From: an uncultured Acetatifactor sp.
Lineage (GTDB): Bacteria; Bacillota; Clostridia; Lachnospirales; Lachnospiraceae
Direction: 5' to 3'
NCBI GenBank assembly: GCA_910585015.1
Contig: CAJUCT010000003.1
Location: forward strand, 24,579-88,578
DNA: 64,000 nt
Under the pieces are notes generated by a model. It was not told the origin of the DNA. It saw nothing but the letters and a program-made list of their open reading frames with translations, and searched no databases. This document shows positions 32,358 through 41,702 of the stretch, piece by piece (the stretch's first letter is position 1; each line of letters opens with the position of its first letter). The position numbers and the translations under genes were made by a program.

Positions 32358-33222
32358 CAATTTGCTGAAGCAGGGATATGGTTTTGTCCTGCATGGTACT
32401 GAGGAGAAAAGGGTTATTGACACCAATGACCTGGTGGCCAGGCGGCTGGAGGAACTGAAAAAAGTAGTAAACCGGCAGGGTATGACGCAGGATGATGGCT
32501 TTACAGAGGGATTTGTACAGGGCATCGAGGCCGAGGATGTGTCTGCATTGCTGAATGCAGGTGACGAGGGCGGCGCTGTGCTGAAGGCGGAGTCGGCCCA
32601 AGAGAAGGCCCAGAGTATTCTGGAGGAGGCTAACACCCAGGCCCAGGCTACCCTGGAGGGCGCGAAAGTCCAGGCTGAACAGATCTTGCAGGACGCCCGG
32701 GGACAGGCTGAAAATATGAAACATGCGGCAATGGAAGAAGGCAGGCTGAGCGGTTACCGAACGGGCAAAGAGAAGGCGGATGCCGAGGCAGAGGAACTCA
32801 GGCGACAGATGAAGGCCAAAGAGGCGCAGCTGGAAGCACAGTACCAAAGCGCTCTGGATCAGATGGAGTCCCAGCTGGTGGAAGCCATAACGGGCATCTA
32901 TGAGCATGTTTTCCATGTAGAACTGTGTTCTTACCGGGATATCCTGGTGCATCTGATCGCCTCCACTCTGCGAAAGGCAGAGGGCAGCAAGGATTTTCTG
33001 GTTCATGTGTCCAAAGAGGATTATTCCTATGTGAGTATGCAGAGGAAACAGCTGCAGGCGGGGCTGCCCGGAAACGGTGTCACCCTGGAGATTATTGAGG
33101 ATATGACGGTAGAGAAAGACGGATGCATGATTGAGACGGAGGGCGGCATATTTGACTGCGGGCTGGGCACCCAGCTGGAGCAGCTGCGCCGGAAACTGAT
33201 GCTTTTATCCTATACGGGTTAA
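32350..33222 (+). CDS. fliH: Flagellar assembly protein FliH
   Basis: It regulates the export ATPase FliI and docks it at the C ring. It has the expected long Glu/Gln/Ala-rich helical middle (about residues 90-190) and a C-terminal FliH/HrpE-type domain (LIASTLRKAEGSKDFLVHVS). The RIDTNDLVARRLEEL-like stretch near the start is typical of clostridial FliH. The TTG at 32350 has GGAGGTG nine bases upstream; GTG codons at 32332 or 32338 are alternatives inside the end of fliG. Confidence 0.88.
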   Translation: MYNNLLKQGYGFVLHGTEEKRVIDTNDLVARRLEELKKVVNRQGMTQDDGFTEGFVQGIEAEDVSALLNAGDEGGAVLKAESAQEKAQSILEEANTQAQATLEGAKVQAEQILQDARGQAENMKHAAMEEGRLSGYRTGKEKADAEAEELRRQMKAKEAQLEAQYQSALDQMESQLVEAITGIYEHVFHVELCSYRDILVHLIASTLRKAEGSKDFLVHVSKEDYSYVSMQRKQLQAGLPGNGVTLEIIEDMTVEKDGCMIETEGGIFDCGLGTQLEQLRRKLMLLSYTG

Positions 33223-33239
33223 GAAGAGAGTGGTAGCAA

Positions 33240-34559
33240 TTGACGACAAAGAAATTGGACTTAGATAAATATAGCGAAGTGGCGGAGCAGACCTTCTTCC
33301 GGAAGCTGGGCAAGGTGGTCAATGTGGTGGGGCTCACCATCGAATCCGTCGGCCCGGACGCACGGCTGGGAGATGTCTGCCGGATCGTGCCGGACGGGGC
33401 CTCGGCCCAGCCTGTTATGGCGGAGGTAGTGGGTTTTAGGGATAAGAGGACATTGCTTATGCCCTTGGATCAGGTGGAAGGAATCCGGTTGGGATGTTCC
33501 GTGGAGAACACCGGCTATCCGCTGACGGTGACGGTGAGCGAGGAACTGCTGGGCAAGACGGTAAACGGTCTGGGACAGCCGGTGGACGGTACCCATATCA
33601 AAGGGGGCAGTTATCCCGTGGAGGCGCCGCCCCCGGATCCTCTGCGCCGGGAGATCATCGATACCGTGCTGCCCCTGGGGGTACGCGCGGTGGACGGCAT
33701 CATGACCGTGGGAAAAGGGCAGAGAATCGGCATATTTGCCGGTTCCGGTGTGGGAAAATCCACATTGATGGGCATGTTTGCCCGCAATACCAAAGCGGAT
33801 ATCAATGTGATCGCTCTGATCGGCGAGCGGGGCCGTGAAGTGAGGGAGTTTATTGAGCGGGATCTGGGCGAGGAGGGTATGCGGCGCTCCGTGGTGGTGG
33901 TGGCCACTTCCGACCGCCCGGCCCTGGAGCGTAAGAAGGCGGCGCTGACTGCCACGGCTATTGCAGAGTATTTCAGGGATCAGGGCAAGGATGTGCTGCT
34001 GATGATGGATTCCCTGACCCGTTTTTCCATGGCGCAGAGAGAGATTGGCCTGGCCAGCGGTGAGCCGCCGGTGTCCAGGGGTTATCCCCCCAGCGTGTAC
34101 TCGGAGATGCCCAGGCTTCTGGAGCGGGCAGGACGGTCCCATGTGGGGTCCATCACGGGACTGTACACCGTGTTGGTGGATGGTGATGATTTCAATGAAC
34201 CTATCACTGATACGGCCCGGAGTATTCTGGACGGACACATTATGCTGAATCGCAAGCTGGTACATAAGAACCACTATCCGGCCATCGACGTGCTGCAGAG
34301 TATTTCGCGATGTATGAGCCAGATTGCGACCAGAGAGCATAAACAGCTGGCCGGTAAGCTGAAGAACGTACTGGCCACTTACAATGAGGCGGAGGACTTG
34401 ATCAACATCGGCGCTTACAAGAGCGGCAGCAATCCGGAGATTGATTACGCCATCACCATGATTCATCAGGTGAATGAGTTCCTGCAGCAGGAAGTGGATG
34501 AAAAGGTCAGCTTTGAGGAGAGCGTGGAGCGTCTGGAAGAAATGTTTGGAAAGGAATAA
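33240..34559 (+). CDS. fliI: Flagellum-specific ATPase FliI
   Basis: It is the ATPase of the flagellar export apparatus, related to the F1 beta subunit. Walker A is GIFAGSGVGKSTLMGM, Walker B is VLLMMDSLTRFSMAQREIGL, and the SGEPPVSRGYPPSVY stretch is family-specific. Length 439 is normal. It starts at TTG, with no in-frame ATG near the N-terminus, and is preceded by fliH and followed by fliJ, its usual partners. Confidence 0.96.
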   Translation: MTTKKLDLDKYSEVAEQTFFRKLGKVVNVVGLTIESVGPDARLGDVCRIVPDGASAQPVMAEVVGFRDKRTLLMPLDQVEGIRLGCSVENTGYPLTVTVSEELLGKTVNGLGQPVDGTHIKGGSYPVEAPPPDPLRREIIDTVLPLGVRAVDGIMTVGKGQRIGIFAGSGVGKSTLMGMFARNTKADINVIALIGERGREVREFIERDLGEEGMRRSVVVVATSDRPALERKKAALTATAIAEYFRDQGKDVLLMMDSLTRFSMAQREIGLASGEPPVSRGYPPSVYSEMPRLLERAGRSHVGSITGLYTVLVDGDDFNEPITDTARSILDGHIMLNRKLVHKNHYPAIDVLQSISRCMSQIATREHKQLAGKLKNVLATYNEAEDLINIGAYKSGSNPEIDYAITMIHQVNEFLQQEVDEKVSFEESVERLEEMFGKE

Positions 34560-34562
34560 GCT

Positions 34563-35033
34563 ATGGCCAGATTCCGGTATCGGATGCAGAGCATCCTGGA
34601 TATCAAATTGAAGATGGAAACCCAGGCCAAGCAGGAATTTGCGGCGGCTCAGCTGCGTCTGAATGAGGAGGAGGAGCGGCTTGCGGCGCTGAGAGAGCGC
34701 AGGGACGGCTATGAGCGCCAAGCCAGAGAGCAGCTGATGGGTGTACTGAACTGTCGGGATATGGCGGAGAACAAGGAGGCTCTCCTGCGCATGGACGAAT
34801 ACATTGCCCTGCAGCATATCCGGATTCGGAAGGCGGAGGAAAAGGTGGAGCAGGCCAGGGCGAAATTGGCGGCAGTCATGATGGAGCGTAAGTCCCACGA
34901 GACACTGAAAGAAAAGGCGTTTGAACAGTTCTTGATGGATGAGAAGAAGCAGGAGAGCAAGGAAGTGGATGAACTGACCAGTTACACTTATGGTCAGCGG
35001 CAGAAGGAAAAGGCTGTTGTTGAAGCAGTATAG
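34563..35033 (+). CDS. fliJ: Flagellar export protein FliJ
   Basis: This is an almost entirely coiled-coil protein of 156 residues (KMETQAKQEFAAAQLRLNEE, KAEEKVEQARAKLAAVMM) that sits in the centre of the FliI ring and helps export. It begins three bases after fliI. Identification rests on size, coiled coil, N-terminal FRYRMQSILDIKLK and position. Confidence 0.9.
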   Translation: MARFRYRMQSILDIKLKMETQAKQEFAAAQLRLNEEEERLAALRERRDGYERQAREQLMGVLNCRDMAENKEALLRMDEYIALQHIRIRKAEEKVEQARAKLAAVMMERKSHETLKEKAFEQFLMDEKKQESKEVDELTSYTYGQRQKEKAVVEAV

Positions 35034-35053
35034 AGGAATGGAGTTAAAAAGCG

Positions 35054-35929
35054 ATGGCGAAACAGGAAGATCCCAAGCAGGTGGCAGTGAAGGCCGAGAT
35101 GGATCAGATAAAGAGTGAAAAAAAACAGCTGAAGAGTGAACAGAAGCAGCAGAGGAAGGAAGCCAGGCGCCGGGCCAAGGAGATTGCGAAGAGAGAGGAT
35201 GAACTGGCTGACGATGACGAGGGAGGCGGCTTTGGCACCCTCTTGGCTACAATCATGATCGTGATGGTATGGCTGGCTGTGATCCTGGTGATCATCAAGC
35301 TGGACGTGGGCGGTTTCGGCAGTAAGGTGCTGACTCCGATTCTGCAGGATGTGCCCGTGCTGAACCGGGTACTGCCGGGCAATTCCATTCTGGAGACCAA
35401 GGATCCTGAGAGTTATGGTGGTTATACCAGTCTGGTGGACGCAGTTGATCAGATCCGGCAGCTGGAACTGGAGTTGGAGAGACTTCAGACTTCCGTAAGC
35501 GAGAAGGATGAGGAGATTGTGGAACTGAAGGCCAATGTGGTCCGGCTCCAGGAATTTGAGCAGAGGCAGCTGGACTTCCAGCGAATCAGGAATGATTTTT
35601 TGGAGGAAGTGGTCTATGCGGAAAACGGGCCCGGTCCGGAAGGTTTTCAGAAGTACTATGAGGCGGCGGATCCTTCTACGGCGCAGCTTATTTACCGCCA
35701 GGTGATCATACAGCAGGAGGAGACCAAGGAGATACAGGACTGGGCTTCCGCGTATTCCCAGATGAAGCCTAAGCAGGCCGCGGCTATTCTGGAGGAGATG
35801 ACGGACGATCTGGATGTGGCAGCCAGAATCCTAAAAACCATGGGCGCCGAGGACAGGGGCGCTATTATGGGAGTGATGGATTCCGAAATCGCGGCAAGAC
35901 TTACTAAATTAATGGAGCCGGAATCTTAA
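35054..35929 (+). CDS. MotE/YlxF-like membrane protein with MgtE-N-type domain
   Basis: A highly charged cytoplasmic N-terminus (residues 1-55), one membrane helix (about 60-80, LLATIMIVMVWLAVILVIIK), a coiled coil (about 135-180) and a C-terminal MgtE-N-like domain (SQMKPKQAAAILEEM, DDLDVAARILKTMGAE, VMDSEIAARLTKLM). This is the layout of MotE/YlxF proteins encoded after fliJ in Firmicutes. MotE-like proteins are thought to support stator or export function; the precise role here is inferred from position. Confidence 0.8.
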   Translation: MAKQEDPKQVAVKAEMDQIKSEKKQLKSEQKQQRKEARRRAKEIAKREDELADDDEGGGFGTLLATIMIVMVWLAVILVIIKLDVGGFGSKVLTPILQDVPVLNRVLPGNSILETKDPESYGGYTSLVDAVDQIRQLELELERLQTSVSEKDEEIVELKANVVRLQEFEQRQLDFQRIRNDFLEEVVYAENGPGPEGFQKYYEAADPSTAQLIYRQVIIQQEETKEIQDWASAYSQMKPKQAAAILEEMTDDLDVAARILKTMGAEDRGAIMGVMDSEIAARLTKLMEPES

Positions 35930-36032
35930 GTATACGAGGAAATATGTCGATAAGAATTATGTCTTTCCATGAAGTGCGGTTCATGAGGTAAAAAGACAAT
36001 AATCTATCATTACAAGAAAGGAGGTAGAGCGG

Positions 36033-37415
36033 ATGACAAGTATACCTGCAAATGTGCAGAATTTTCTGCCAGGAAGCCGGACAGCACAGCCCAAGGTACA
36101 GCAGGCGGATTCCAAGGAGGATTTCAGTAAGGTGCTTGATCGGCAGAAGACAGGTACCCCCAAGGAGAACAGCGTGAATACGCCAAAGCAGACAAAGGTT
36201 TCCGACAGCGAGCCAGGGAAGGCCCAAGGACAGACAGAGACACCCCAGGAGGCAGAGACAGAGCAAGGCGTACAGACAGAGAACGGGGATGTGAAAACCG
36301 ATGAGGCTGCAGCCGGACAGAACCAACAGCAGGAAGCCGCGGAGGCAGTCAGCCAGCCGAACAAGGATGTGGTCGAGGGACCTACCGAGGAAGAACTTTC
36401 CGGGGAGATGCTGGAGCAGGTAATGGAAATCTTGCAGAGCGCCATTATGCAGATTCAGGAGTTGCTGGTGCAGCAGTTAAACATCAGCCCTCAGGAGTTG
36501 GAGCAACTGATGCAGAAGGCAGGATTTACAGAATTTCAGCTTTTGCAGCCGGAGACGGTGAATCAGCTGATATTGGAGGCCACAGGCGCCGAGGACCCCG
36601 TTGCTCTGGTGATGGACGAGAGCCTTTATCACAGCCAACAGGTTATCACCCGGGGATTTCAGGAGATTACCCAGGAGGTTGCGCGTTCGTTGGAGGAACT
36701 GGAGGATGAAGGCGGTCTGACAAAAGCTTTGGATAGTCTGGAAAATGTTATGAGCGGCAAAGCCATGCAGGATACCGGCGACGCGGCGCAGGGTCTGCAG
36801 CAGGAAAGCGGTCAGGAAAAACAGGGCAGGCAGGAACAGGGCCAGGATCAGGGTGCGGCAGGACAGGTGTTTTATCAGAATTATACGTCTCAGGCACAGA
36901 ATCAGGCAGCCGTCCCGGTCAGCGCAGCCACGGCCGCGGCAGGAAACGTTTATGTGGAGATTCCCGATTCCCAGCAGGTCATGAATCAGATTCTGGATTA
37001 TATGAAAGTATCCATGAAGCCGGAGGACACGGTGCTGAACATGCAGCTGCACCCGGAGAATCTAGGAACACTGCATATCCAGATCACGGCCAGAGAAGGT
37101 ATTATGACTGCACATTTTACAGCTTCATCGGAAGCGGTTAAGGCTGTGCTGGAGAACCAGATGATCGTGCTGAAGGAAAATTTTGAACAGCAGGACATCA
37201 AGGTGGATGCCATTGAAGTCACCGTGCAGACGCATCAGTTTGAAAGCAATCTGGAGCAGGGGCGTCAGCGGGGCGAAGAGGAGTCCGGCAGGAAGCCCAG
37301 GAGAAGAAGGCTGGATGTAAACAGTCTGGAGTCAGGCGAAGAGTTGACAGAACCTGATCAGATTCTCACGGAGATGATGGCCGCCAGCGGCAGTTCCGTG
37401 GATTATCTGGCATAA
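36033..37415 (+). CDS. fliK: Flagellar hook-length control protein FliK
   Basis: FliK measures hook length and switches export specificity. The first 300 residues are Gln/Glu-rich and of low complexity, as is usual for the ruler part. Residues about 310-400 form the conserved hook-length domain (LNMQLHPENLGTLHIQITAR, FEQQDIKVDAIEVTVQ). AAGGAGG precedes the ATG. It lies between motE and flgD, the standard place. Confidence 0.92.
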   Translation: MTSIPANVQNFLPGSRTAQPKVQQADSKEDFSKVLDRQKTGTPKENSVNTPKQTKVSDSEPGKAQGQTETPQEAETEQGVQTENGDVKTDEAAAGQNQQQEAAEAVSQPNKDVVEGPTEEELSGEMLEQVMEILQSAIMQIQELLVQQLNISPQELEQLMQKAGFTEFQLLQPETVNQLILEATGAEDPVALVMDESLYHSQQVITRGFQEITQEVARSLEELEDEGGLTKALDSLENVMSGKAMQDTGDAAQGLQQESGQEKQGRQEQGQDQGAAGQVFYQNYTSQAQNQAAVPVSAATAAAGNVYVEIPDSQQVMNQILDYMKVSMKPEDTVLNMQLHPENLGTLHIQITAREGIMTAHFTASSEAVKAVLENQMIVLKENFEQQDIKVDAIEVTVQTHQFESNLEQGRQRGEEESGRKPRRRRLDVNSLESGEELTEPDQILTEMMAASGSSVDYLA

Positions 37416-37449
37416 TCAAAACGATATTATTAGTGAAGGGAGTGGAATT

Positions 37450-38238
37450 ATGAGTTTAATTGCACCGGTAAAAGACGGGAAAATTGTGGAAACTACATCG
37501 CAGAGTTCCCTGGATAAGGCAAAAAAGAACAGTTCTTCGAACGGCATGGATAAGGATGCGTTCCTACAGCTTCTGGTGGCTCAGATGAGATATCAGGATC
37601 CGCTGGAGCCCACATCCAACACAGAATTTATTTCACAGTATGCACAGTTCTCACAGGTAGAGCAGCTGCAGAATATGGCAGGCAGTATGGATCTGCAGAG
37701 GGCCAGCAGTCTGGTGGGTCAGCAGGTAAGGGTAAAGACAACCAACAGTAGCGGCGACACCAACTATGTGGAGGGTAAGGTAGATTACGTAACCTATGAG
37801 GGCGGCAAGGCATATTTGTCCGTCAACGGCGATCTGTATTCTATTGATGATCTGGACACCGTAGCGGATGCAGAGTATCTGGAAGCCTTCGAGTTGGCTC
37901 TGAATTGGGTTAGTGAACTTAATAAGCTGCCCAGTGTGGCTAACATCTCCATGGATGAGGCGGAAGCTATCGACAAGCTGAAGGAAACATACGACAACAT
38001 GACAGATTACCAGAAGTCCTTTATCGCCAGCGAAAAGGTGAAAGACCTGGAGGCTTATGTGGAGAGGCTTGAGGAATTGCGTAAGGCCGCCGAGGAAGCA
38101 GATAAGGGAACAGAAGACTCAGATAAGACCGAAGGAACAGAAGACTCAGATAAGACCGAAGGAACAGAAGGACCAGATAAGACCGAAGGAGCAGAAGGAT
38201 CTGACAATACCGGGGGTACGGACTCGGCGGGAGAGTAA
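37450..38238 (+). CDS. flgD: Hook scaffold protein FlgD with acidic repeat tail
   Basis: FlgD caps the growing hook. The N-terminal FlgD core is clear (DKDAFLQLLVAQMRYQDPLE, QYAQFSQVEQLQNM). Downstream, a segment with AIDKLKETYDNMTDYQKSF resembles a helical module found in Lachnospiraceae surface proteins. The last 45 residues are Glu/Asp/Thr/Gly repeats encoded by a 27-bp tandem repeat. The usual FlgD immunoglobulin-like domain is not obvious, so the C-terminal half looks lineage-specific. Confidence 0.9.
   Translation: MSLIAPVKDGKIVETTSQSSLDKAKKNSSSNGMDKDAFLQLLVAQMRYQDPLEPTSNTEFISQYAQFSQVEQLQNMAGSMDLQRASSLVGQQVRVKTTNSSGDTNYVEGKVDYVTYEGGKAYLSVNGDLYSIDDLDTVADAEYLEAFELALNWVSELNKLPSVANISMDEAEAIDKLKETYDNMTDYQKSFIASEKVKDLEAYVERLEELRKAAEEADKGTEDSDKTEGTEDSDKTEGTEGPDKTEGAEGSDNTGGTDSAGE
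38107..38214 (+). repeat. 27-bp tandem repeat in the 3' end of flgD
   Basis: Four consecutive 27-base units begin GGAACAGAAG (the last GGAGCAGAAG); the first two are identical and the others diverge slightly. They encode GTEDSDKTE-like peptides. Copy number may vary between strains without breaking the frame. Confidence 0.85.
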
Positions 38239-38304
38239 GTGCAACGCCAAACAGGTGAAGCACTTGAAGGCGCAGCTTTCAAGAAAGGATAAGGGAATGA
38301 AGAT

Positions 38305-38706
38305 ATGAGAATACAGGATTCCGAATTCCTGACTGCGCTGCAGCTGCAAGAATCGGGCCCAGGCCAGGTGGGACGCATAGCGTCCAGGCAGAACTTGACA
38401 GAGGAAGGTTTTTCCTTTCAAGAGGTACTGCAGAAGAAGGTTTTGGCCGAGGATAATCTTCGCTTTTCCAAGCATGCCAGTACCAGGCTTAGGCAGAGAG
38501 GCATTGATCTCACGGACGGGCAGCTGGAGAGACTAATGGATGGAACCAGAAAGGCCGGACAAAAGGGGATTAAGGATTCCCTGGTGATTGTGGATGAATT
38601 GGCGTTTATTGTGAACATCCCCAATAGCACTGTTGTCACGGCCATGGACAGCAAGGATGCAGTCGAGAACATATTTACCAATATTGACGGAGCCGTAATT
38701 ATTTAG
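38305..38706 (+). CDS. Flagellar operon protein (TIGR02530 family)
   Basis: This 133-residue protein sits between flgD and flgE. Its conserved core (LRFSKHASTRLRQRGIDLTD, LAFIVNIPNSTVVTAMD) matches the small 'flagellar operon protein' family found at this place in Firmicutes. The biochemical role is unknown. A roughly 35-residue variable N-terminus precedes the core. Confidence 0.85.
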   Translation: MRIQDSEFLTALQLQESGPGQVGRIASRQNLTEEGFSFQEVLQKKVLAEDNLRFSKHASTRLRQRGIDLTDGQLERLMDGTRKAGQKGIKDSLVIVDELAFIVNIPNSTVVTAMDSKDAVENIFTNIDGAVII

Positions 38707-38793
38707 CCGGACCTTAACGGAGGTGAATATCTCCCGAATGATAGAAGGAGAGATTACGGTGAGTCACCAAACAAAATAGGAGGTCATTTAACT

Positions 38794-40599
38794 ATGATGA
38801 GATCACTTTTTTCTGGTGTGTCCGGACTTAAGACGCACCAGACCAGAATGGATGTAATTGGTAACAATATCGCCAATGTCAATACCACGGCGTATAAATC
38901 CAGTTCCATGACATTCAGTGCGCTGATGAGCCAGACTACCAAACGAGCCAGCGGTCCCAATGCGCTTACCGGTGTGGGCGGCACCAACGCCAGGCAGATC
39001 GGTCTGGGCGTAAAGGGCGGCGCCATCAACACCAATATTACAGGGCAGGGTTCTGCTCAGTCTACCGGCAATCCCTTTGATATTATGATCACCGGAGAGG
39101 CTTTCTTTGTTGTGAACAACGGCGTGTCCAACTATTTTACCAGAGATGGATCTTTTTATGTGGATGGAGCCGGCAATCTGGCCATGACCAGCACAGGTTA
39201 CAATGTTATGGGCTGGCAGGTAGACCCCGAAACCCAGAATATTAAGAAAGACACGGTGACAGCACTGCGGATTATGAACCAGGCCAATATGACTTATCCG
39301 CCGGAGGCCACTACGGAAGCTATTATAAACGGTGTCATTGACAGCAACGACAAAGATGTGTCCAGTCCCAACGGTAAGGCTATTAACCTGAACTTCTTTG
39401 ATGCGCTGGGCTATAGCTATACGGCGAAGTTCGTACTGAAGCAGTCAGATAATCCTCACCAGTTCAGCTTGGAACTGGATCGGATTCTTGACTCCACAGG
39501 CAAGGATATACAGGATCTTGAGGGCAACACAATATCAATCAAAGATGTTGTAAAGATGTCTGATGTATTGAGAAGCCAGGCCATAAAGTCCAAATTGGGT
39601 ATGGATACAACGGCTTATCAGTGGAGTACGAACGGCAACCAGCTGCTGTCCTTAGACGGCAAGGTTCTGGCGGATTTGACGACTCTGTTTGACGCGAACG
39701 GCAACCTGAAGAACTTAGATGATGTGAGTCATACCGAGGATCTGGACGGGGACGGAACAGCCGAGAATATTACCGTAGGCCAAGCGCTGGATAATATTGC
39801 CAAGGCTCATGGATATGAGGGCTCTACGGATGAGTTCTTGAAGCTGGCCCTGAAGCAGACGACAGGTGACACCGTTACTTATGTATCTGTGCAGGAACTG
39901 CTGTATAATTCAATCGGGGAGACTGGTCCTGGCACCTCGAAAGCGGATGGCACGCCTAGATTCCCTAAACTGGATTCAACCACTTCCAGTGTGGAGATGG
40001 ACGGACGTGTGTTTGACGGTGTTATCGTAGACTACAATGCCGACACAGGTGTATTTGACGGATTAAACGGCGCCGGGCCGACTAACACCAGCTTCACTTT
40101 GAATCTGAGTGCGCTGGGAGGCAATTTCTCCAATATTACAGTGGATATGTCCACCAGTTCCAACTATGATAAAAAGGGTACATCCACACTTGGCGCTACC
40201 AGCGGCGATCTGGAAAATAAGGGCGCAGGACGCAGACTGGGTGAGATGATTGGGTTGACAGTTCAGGATAACGGAATGATCTATGCTACTTATGACAGCG
40301 GTATGACCAAACTGTTAGGACAGATTGCCACAGCCATGTTTGCCAATGCGTCTGGTTTGGAGAAGAGCGGCGATAATCTGTATTCCGCTACATTGAACTC
40401 CGGAGCGTTTGACGGCATCGGTGTGGACATAACAGCGGATGGCGGATACATGACCACCGGCCAGTTGGAGATGAGCAATGTAGATTTGTCTTCCGAGTTC
40501 ACAGAGATGATTACTACACAGAGAGGTTTCCAGGCTAACAGCCGTATCATTACTGTATCGGATACGCTGCTGGAAGAATTGACCAATCTGAAGAGATAA
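38794..40599 (+). CDS. flgE: Flagellar hook protein FlgE
   Basis: FlgE is the hook subunit. The N-terminal rod/hook signature is MRSLFSGVSGLKTHQTRMDV with GNNIANVNTTAYK. The C-terminal block (TGQLEMSNVDLSSEFTEMIT) and final helix (RGFQANSRIITVSDTLLEEL) are standard. At 601 residues it is longer than the E. coli protein because of an inserted outer region (about 150-450), which includes an Asp-rich DLDGDG loop. AGGAGG lies upstream of two adjacent ATGs (38794 and 38797). Confidence 0.96.
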   Translation: MMRSLFSGVSGLKTHQTRMDVIGNNIANVNTTAYKSSSMTFSALMSQTTKRASGPNALTGVGGTNARQIGLGVKGGAINTNITGQGSAQSTGNPFDIMITGEAFFVVNNGVSNYFTRDGSFYVDGAGNLAMTSTGYNVMGWQVDPETQNIKKDTVTALRIMNQANMTYPPEATTEAIINGVIDSNDKDVSSPNGKAINLNFFDALGYSYTAKFVLKQSDNPHQFSLELDRILDSTGKDIQDLEGNTISIKDVVKMSDVLRSQAIKSKLGMDTTAYQWSTNGNQLLSLDGKVLADLTTLFDANGNLKNLDDVSHTEDLDGDGTAENITVGQALDNIAKAHGYEGSTDEFLKLALKQTTGDTVTYVSVQELLYNSIGETGPGTSKADGTPRFPKLDSTTSSVEMDGRVFDGVIVDYNADTGVFDGLNGAGPTNTSFTLNLSALGGNFSNITVDMSTSSNYDKKGTSTLGATSGDLENKGAGRRLGEMIGLTVQDNGMIYATYDSGMTKLLGQIATAMFANASGLEKSGDNLYSATLNSGAFDGIGVDITADGGYMTTGQLEMSNVDLSSEFTEMITTQRGFQANSRIITVSDTLLEELTNLKR

Positions 40600-40632
40600 T
40601 TTTTTTGCGGGGTGGGAAATAAATAAGTATGC

Positions 40633-40669
40633 AAAGGGGTTGTGCGCCAAAAATGGCGCACGCCCCTTT
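40633..40669 (+). other. Strong hairpin between flgE and flbD
   Basis: AAAGGGG (40633-40639) plus GTGCGCCA (40642-40649) pair with TGGCGCAC (40654-40661) plus CCCCTTT (40663-40669), a 15-bp stem around AAAA. No U run follows. It probably stabilises the flgE end of the message or lowers downstream expression, since hook protein is needed in large amounts. Confidence 0.65.
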
Positions 40670-40697
40670 GGCTGTGTCATAAAAGGGACGAAAAAAT

Positions 40698-40886
40698 ATG
40701 ATTGAAGTGACAAAATTGAGCGGACAAAAAATTCTTGTGAACCCGGATTTGCTGGAAATGGTGGAAGAAACGCCGGATACGGTGGTCACACTAACAACTG
40801 GAAAAAAAATTATTGTAAAAGAAAGTAGACAAGAGATAAAAAATTTAGTAAAATCATATAGACGGGATATTTTTGTGGCTCCATAA
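40698..40886 (+). CDS. flbD: FlbD/SwrD family protein
   Basis: This 62-residue protein has the family motif IEVTKLSGQKILVNPDLLE and ends with conserved basic residues. In Bacillus subtilis the homologue SwrD raises flagellar motor power, probably through the stators. It lies directly before motA and motB, which fits that role. Confidence 0.88.
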   Translation: MIEVTKLSGQKILVNPDLLEMVEETPDTVVTLTTGKKIIVKESRQEIKNLVKSYRRDIFVAP

Positions 40887-40913
40887 ATTTACATAAAAGG
40901 TTAGGTGGTTATC

Positions 40914-41702
40914 GTGGATATAGCTTCTCTTATTGGACTAATAATGGGTTTTTTGATGCTGGTATATGGTATTATTTCCAACCATGCGGATATAATGACC
41001 TATCTGAACTTCCCTTCGGCAATTATCACTTTCGGAGGCGCGCTCTTTGCCACGATGCTCAGTTACTCCATGCAAGACTTTCTAAACAGCATGAAGGGCA
41101 TCAAGCTTATATTTAAGACTTCATCAATGAATACATCGGAGATGATAAAGAGTATTATAGATCTATCCAATGTAGCCCGTAAGGAGGGCTTACTGTCTTT
41201 GGAGGAAGCGGCGGCGGATTTGGATGAACCTTTTTTGAAAAAGGGTATCCTCCTGATCGTCGATGGTACGGATCCGGATTTGGTGCGGGGGATTATGGAG
41301 ACGGAACTGGTAAGCATAGAAGCCAGGCATAAGACAGTTATCAGTTTCTGGGAGGCATTGGCTTCCATGGGACCTGCCTGGGGTATGATCGGTACGCTGG
41401 TAGGTCTTGTAAACATGTTAAACAACATGAGTGATCCCAGCAGAATCGGTGGAGATATGGCTGTGGCGCTGATCACCACCCTGTACGGCTCGGTTTTGGC
41501 AAACTGGTTGTGTACGCCCGTGGCCGGTAAGCTTAAGGCTCAGAACGCCCAGGAGATGCAGCTCAAAGAGATCATGGTGGAGGGGCTTTTGTCTATTCAG
41601 GCAGGAGAGAATCCCCGTGTAATAGAAGAGAAGCTGAAATCCTTCCTGGCCCCGAAAGAAAGGACAACTGAGGGCGGGGAAGAGGCAGGAGGTGAGGAAT
41701 AA
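40914..41702 (+). CDS. motA: Flagellar motor stator protein MotA
   Basis: MotA is the stator subunit that couples ion flow to torque. Four membrane helices are visible (MDIASLIGLIMGFLMLVYG at the start, then three more). The cytoplasmic loop has ARKEGLLSLEEAA and the helices carry GPAWGMIGTLVGLVNML. GTG at 40914 after AGGTGG gives the family N-terminus MDIASL; a GTG at 40905 would add three residues. It overlaps motB by one base. Confidence 0.95.
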   Translation: MDIASLIGLIMGFLMLVYGIISNHADIMTYLNFPSAIITFGGALFATMLSYSMQDFLNSMKGIKLIFKTSSMNTSEMIKSIIDLSNVARKEGLLSLEEAAADLDEPFLKKGILLIVDGTDPDLVRGIMETELVSIEARHKTVISFWEALASMGPAWGMIGTLVGLVNMLNNMSDPSRIGGDMAVALITTLYGSVLANWLCTPVAGKLKAQNAQEMQLKEIMVEGLLSIQAGENPRVIEEKLKSFLAPKERTTEGGEEAGGEE

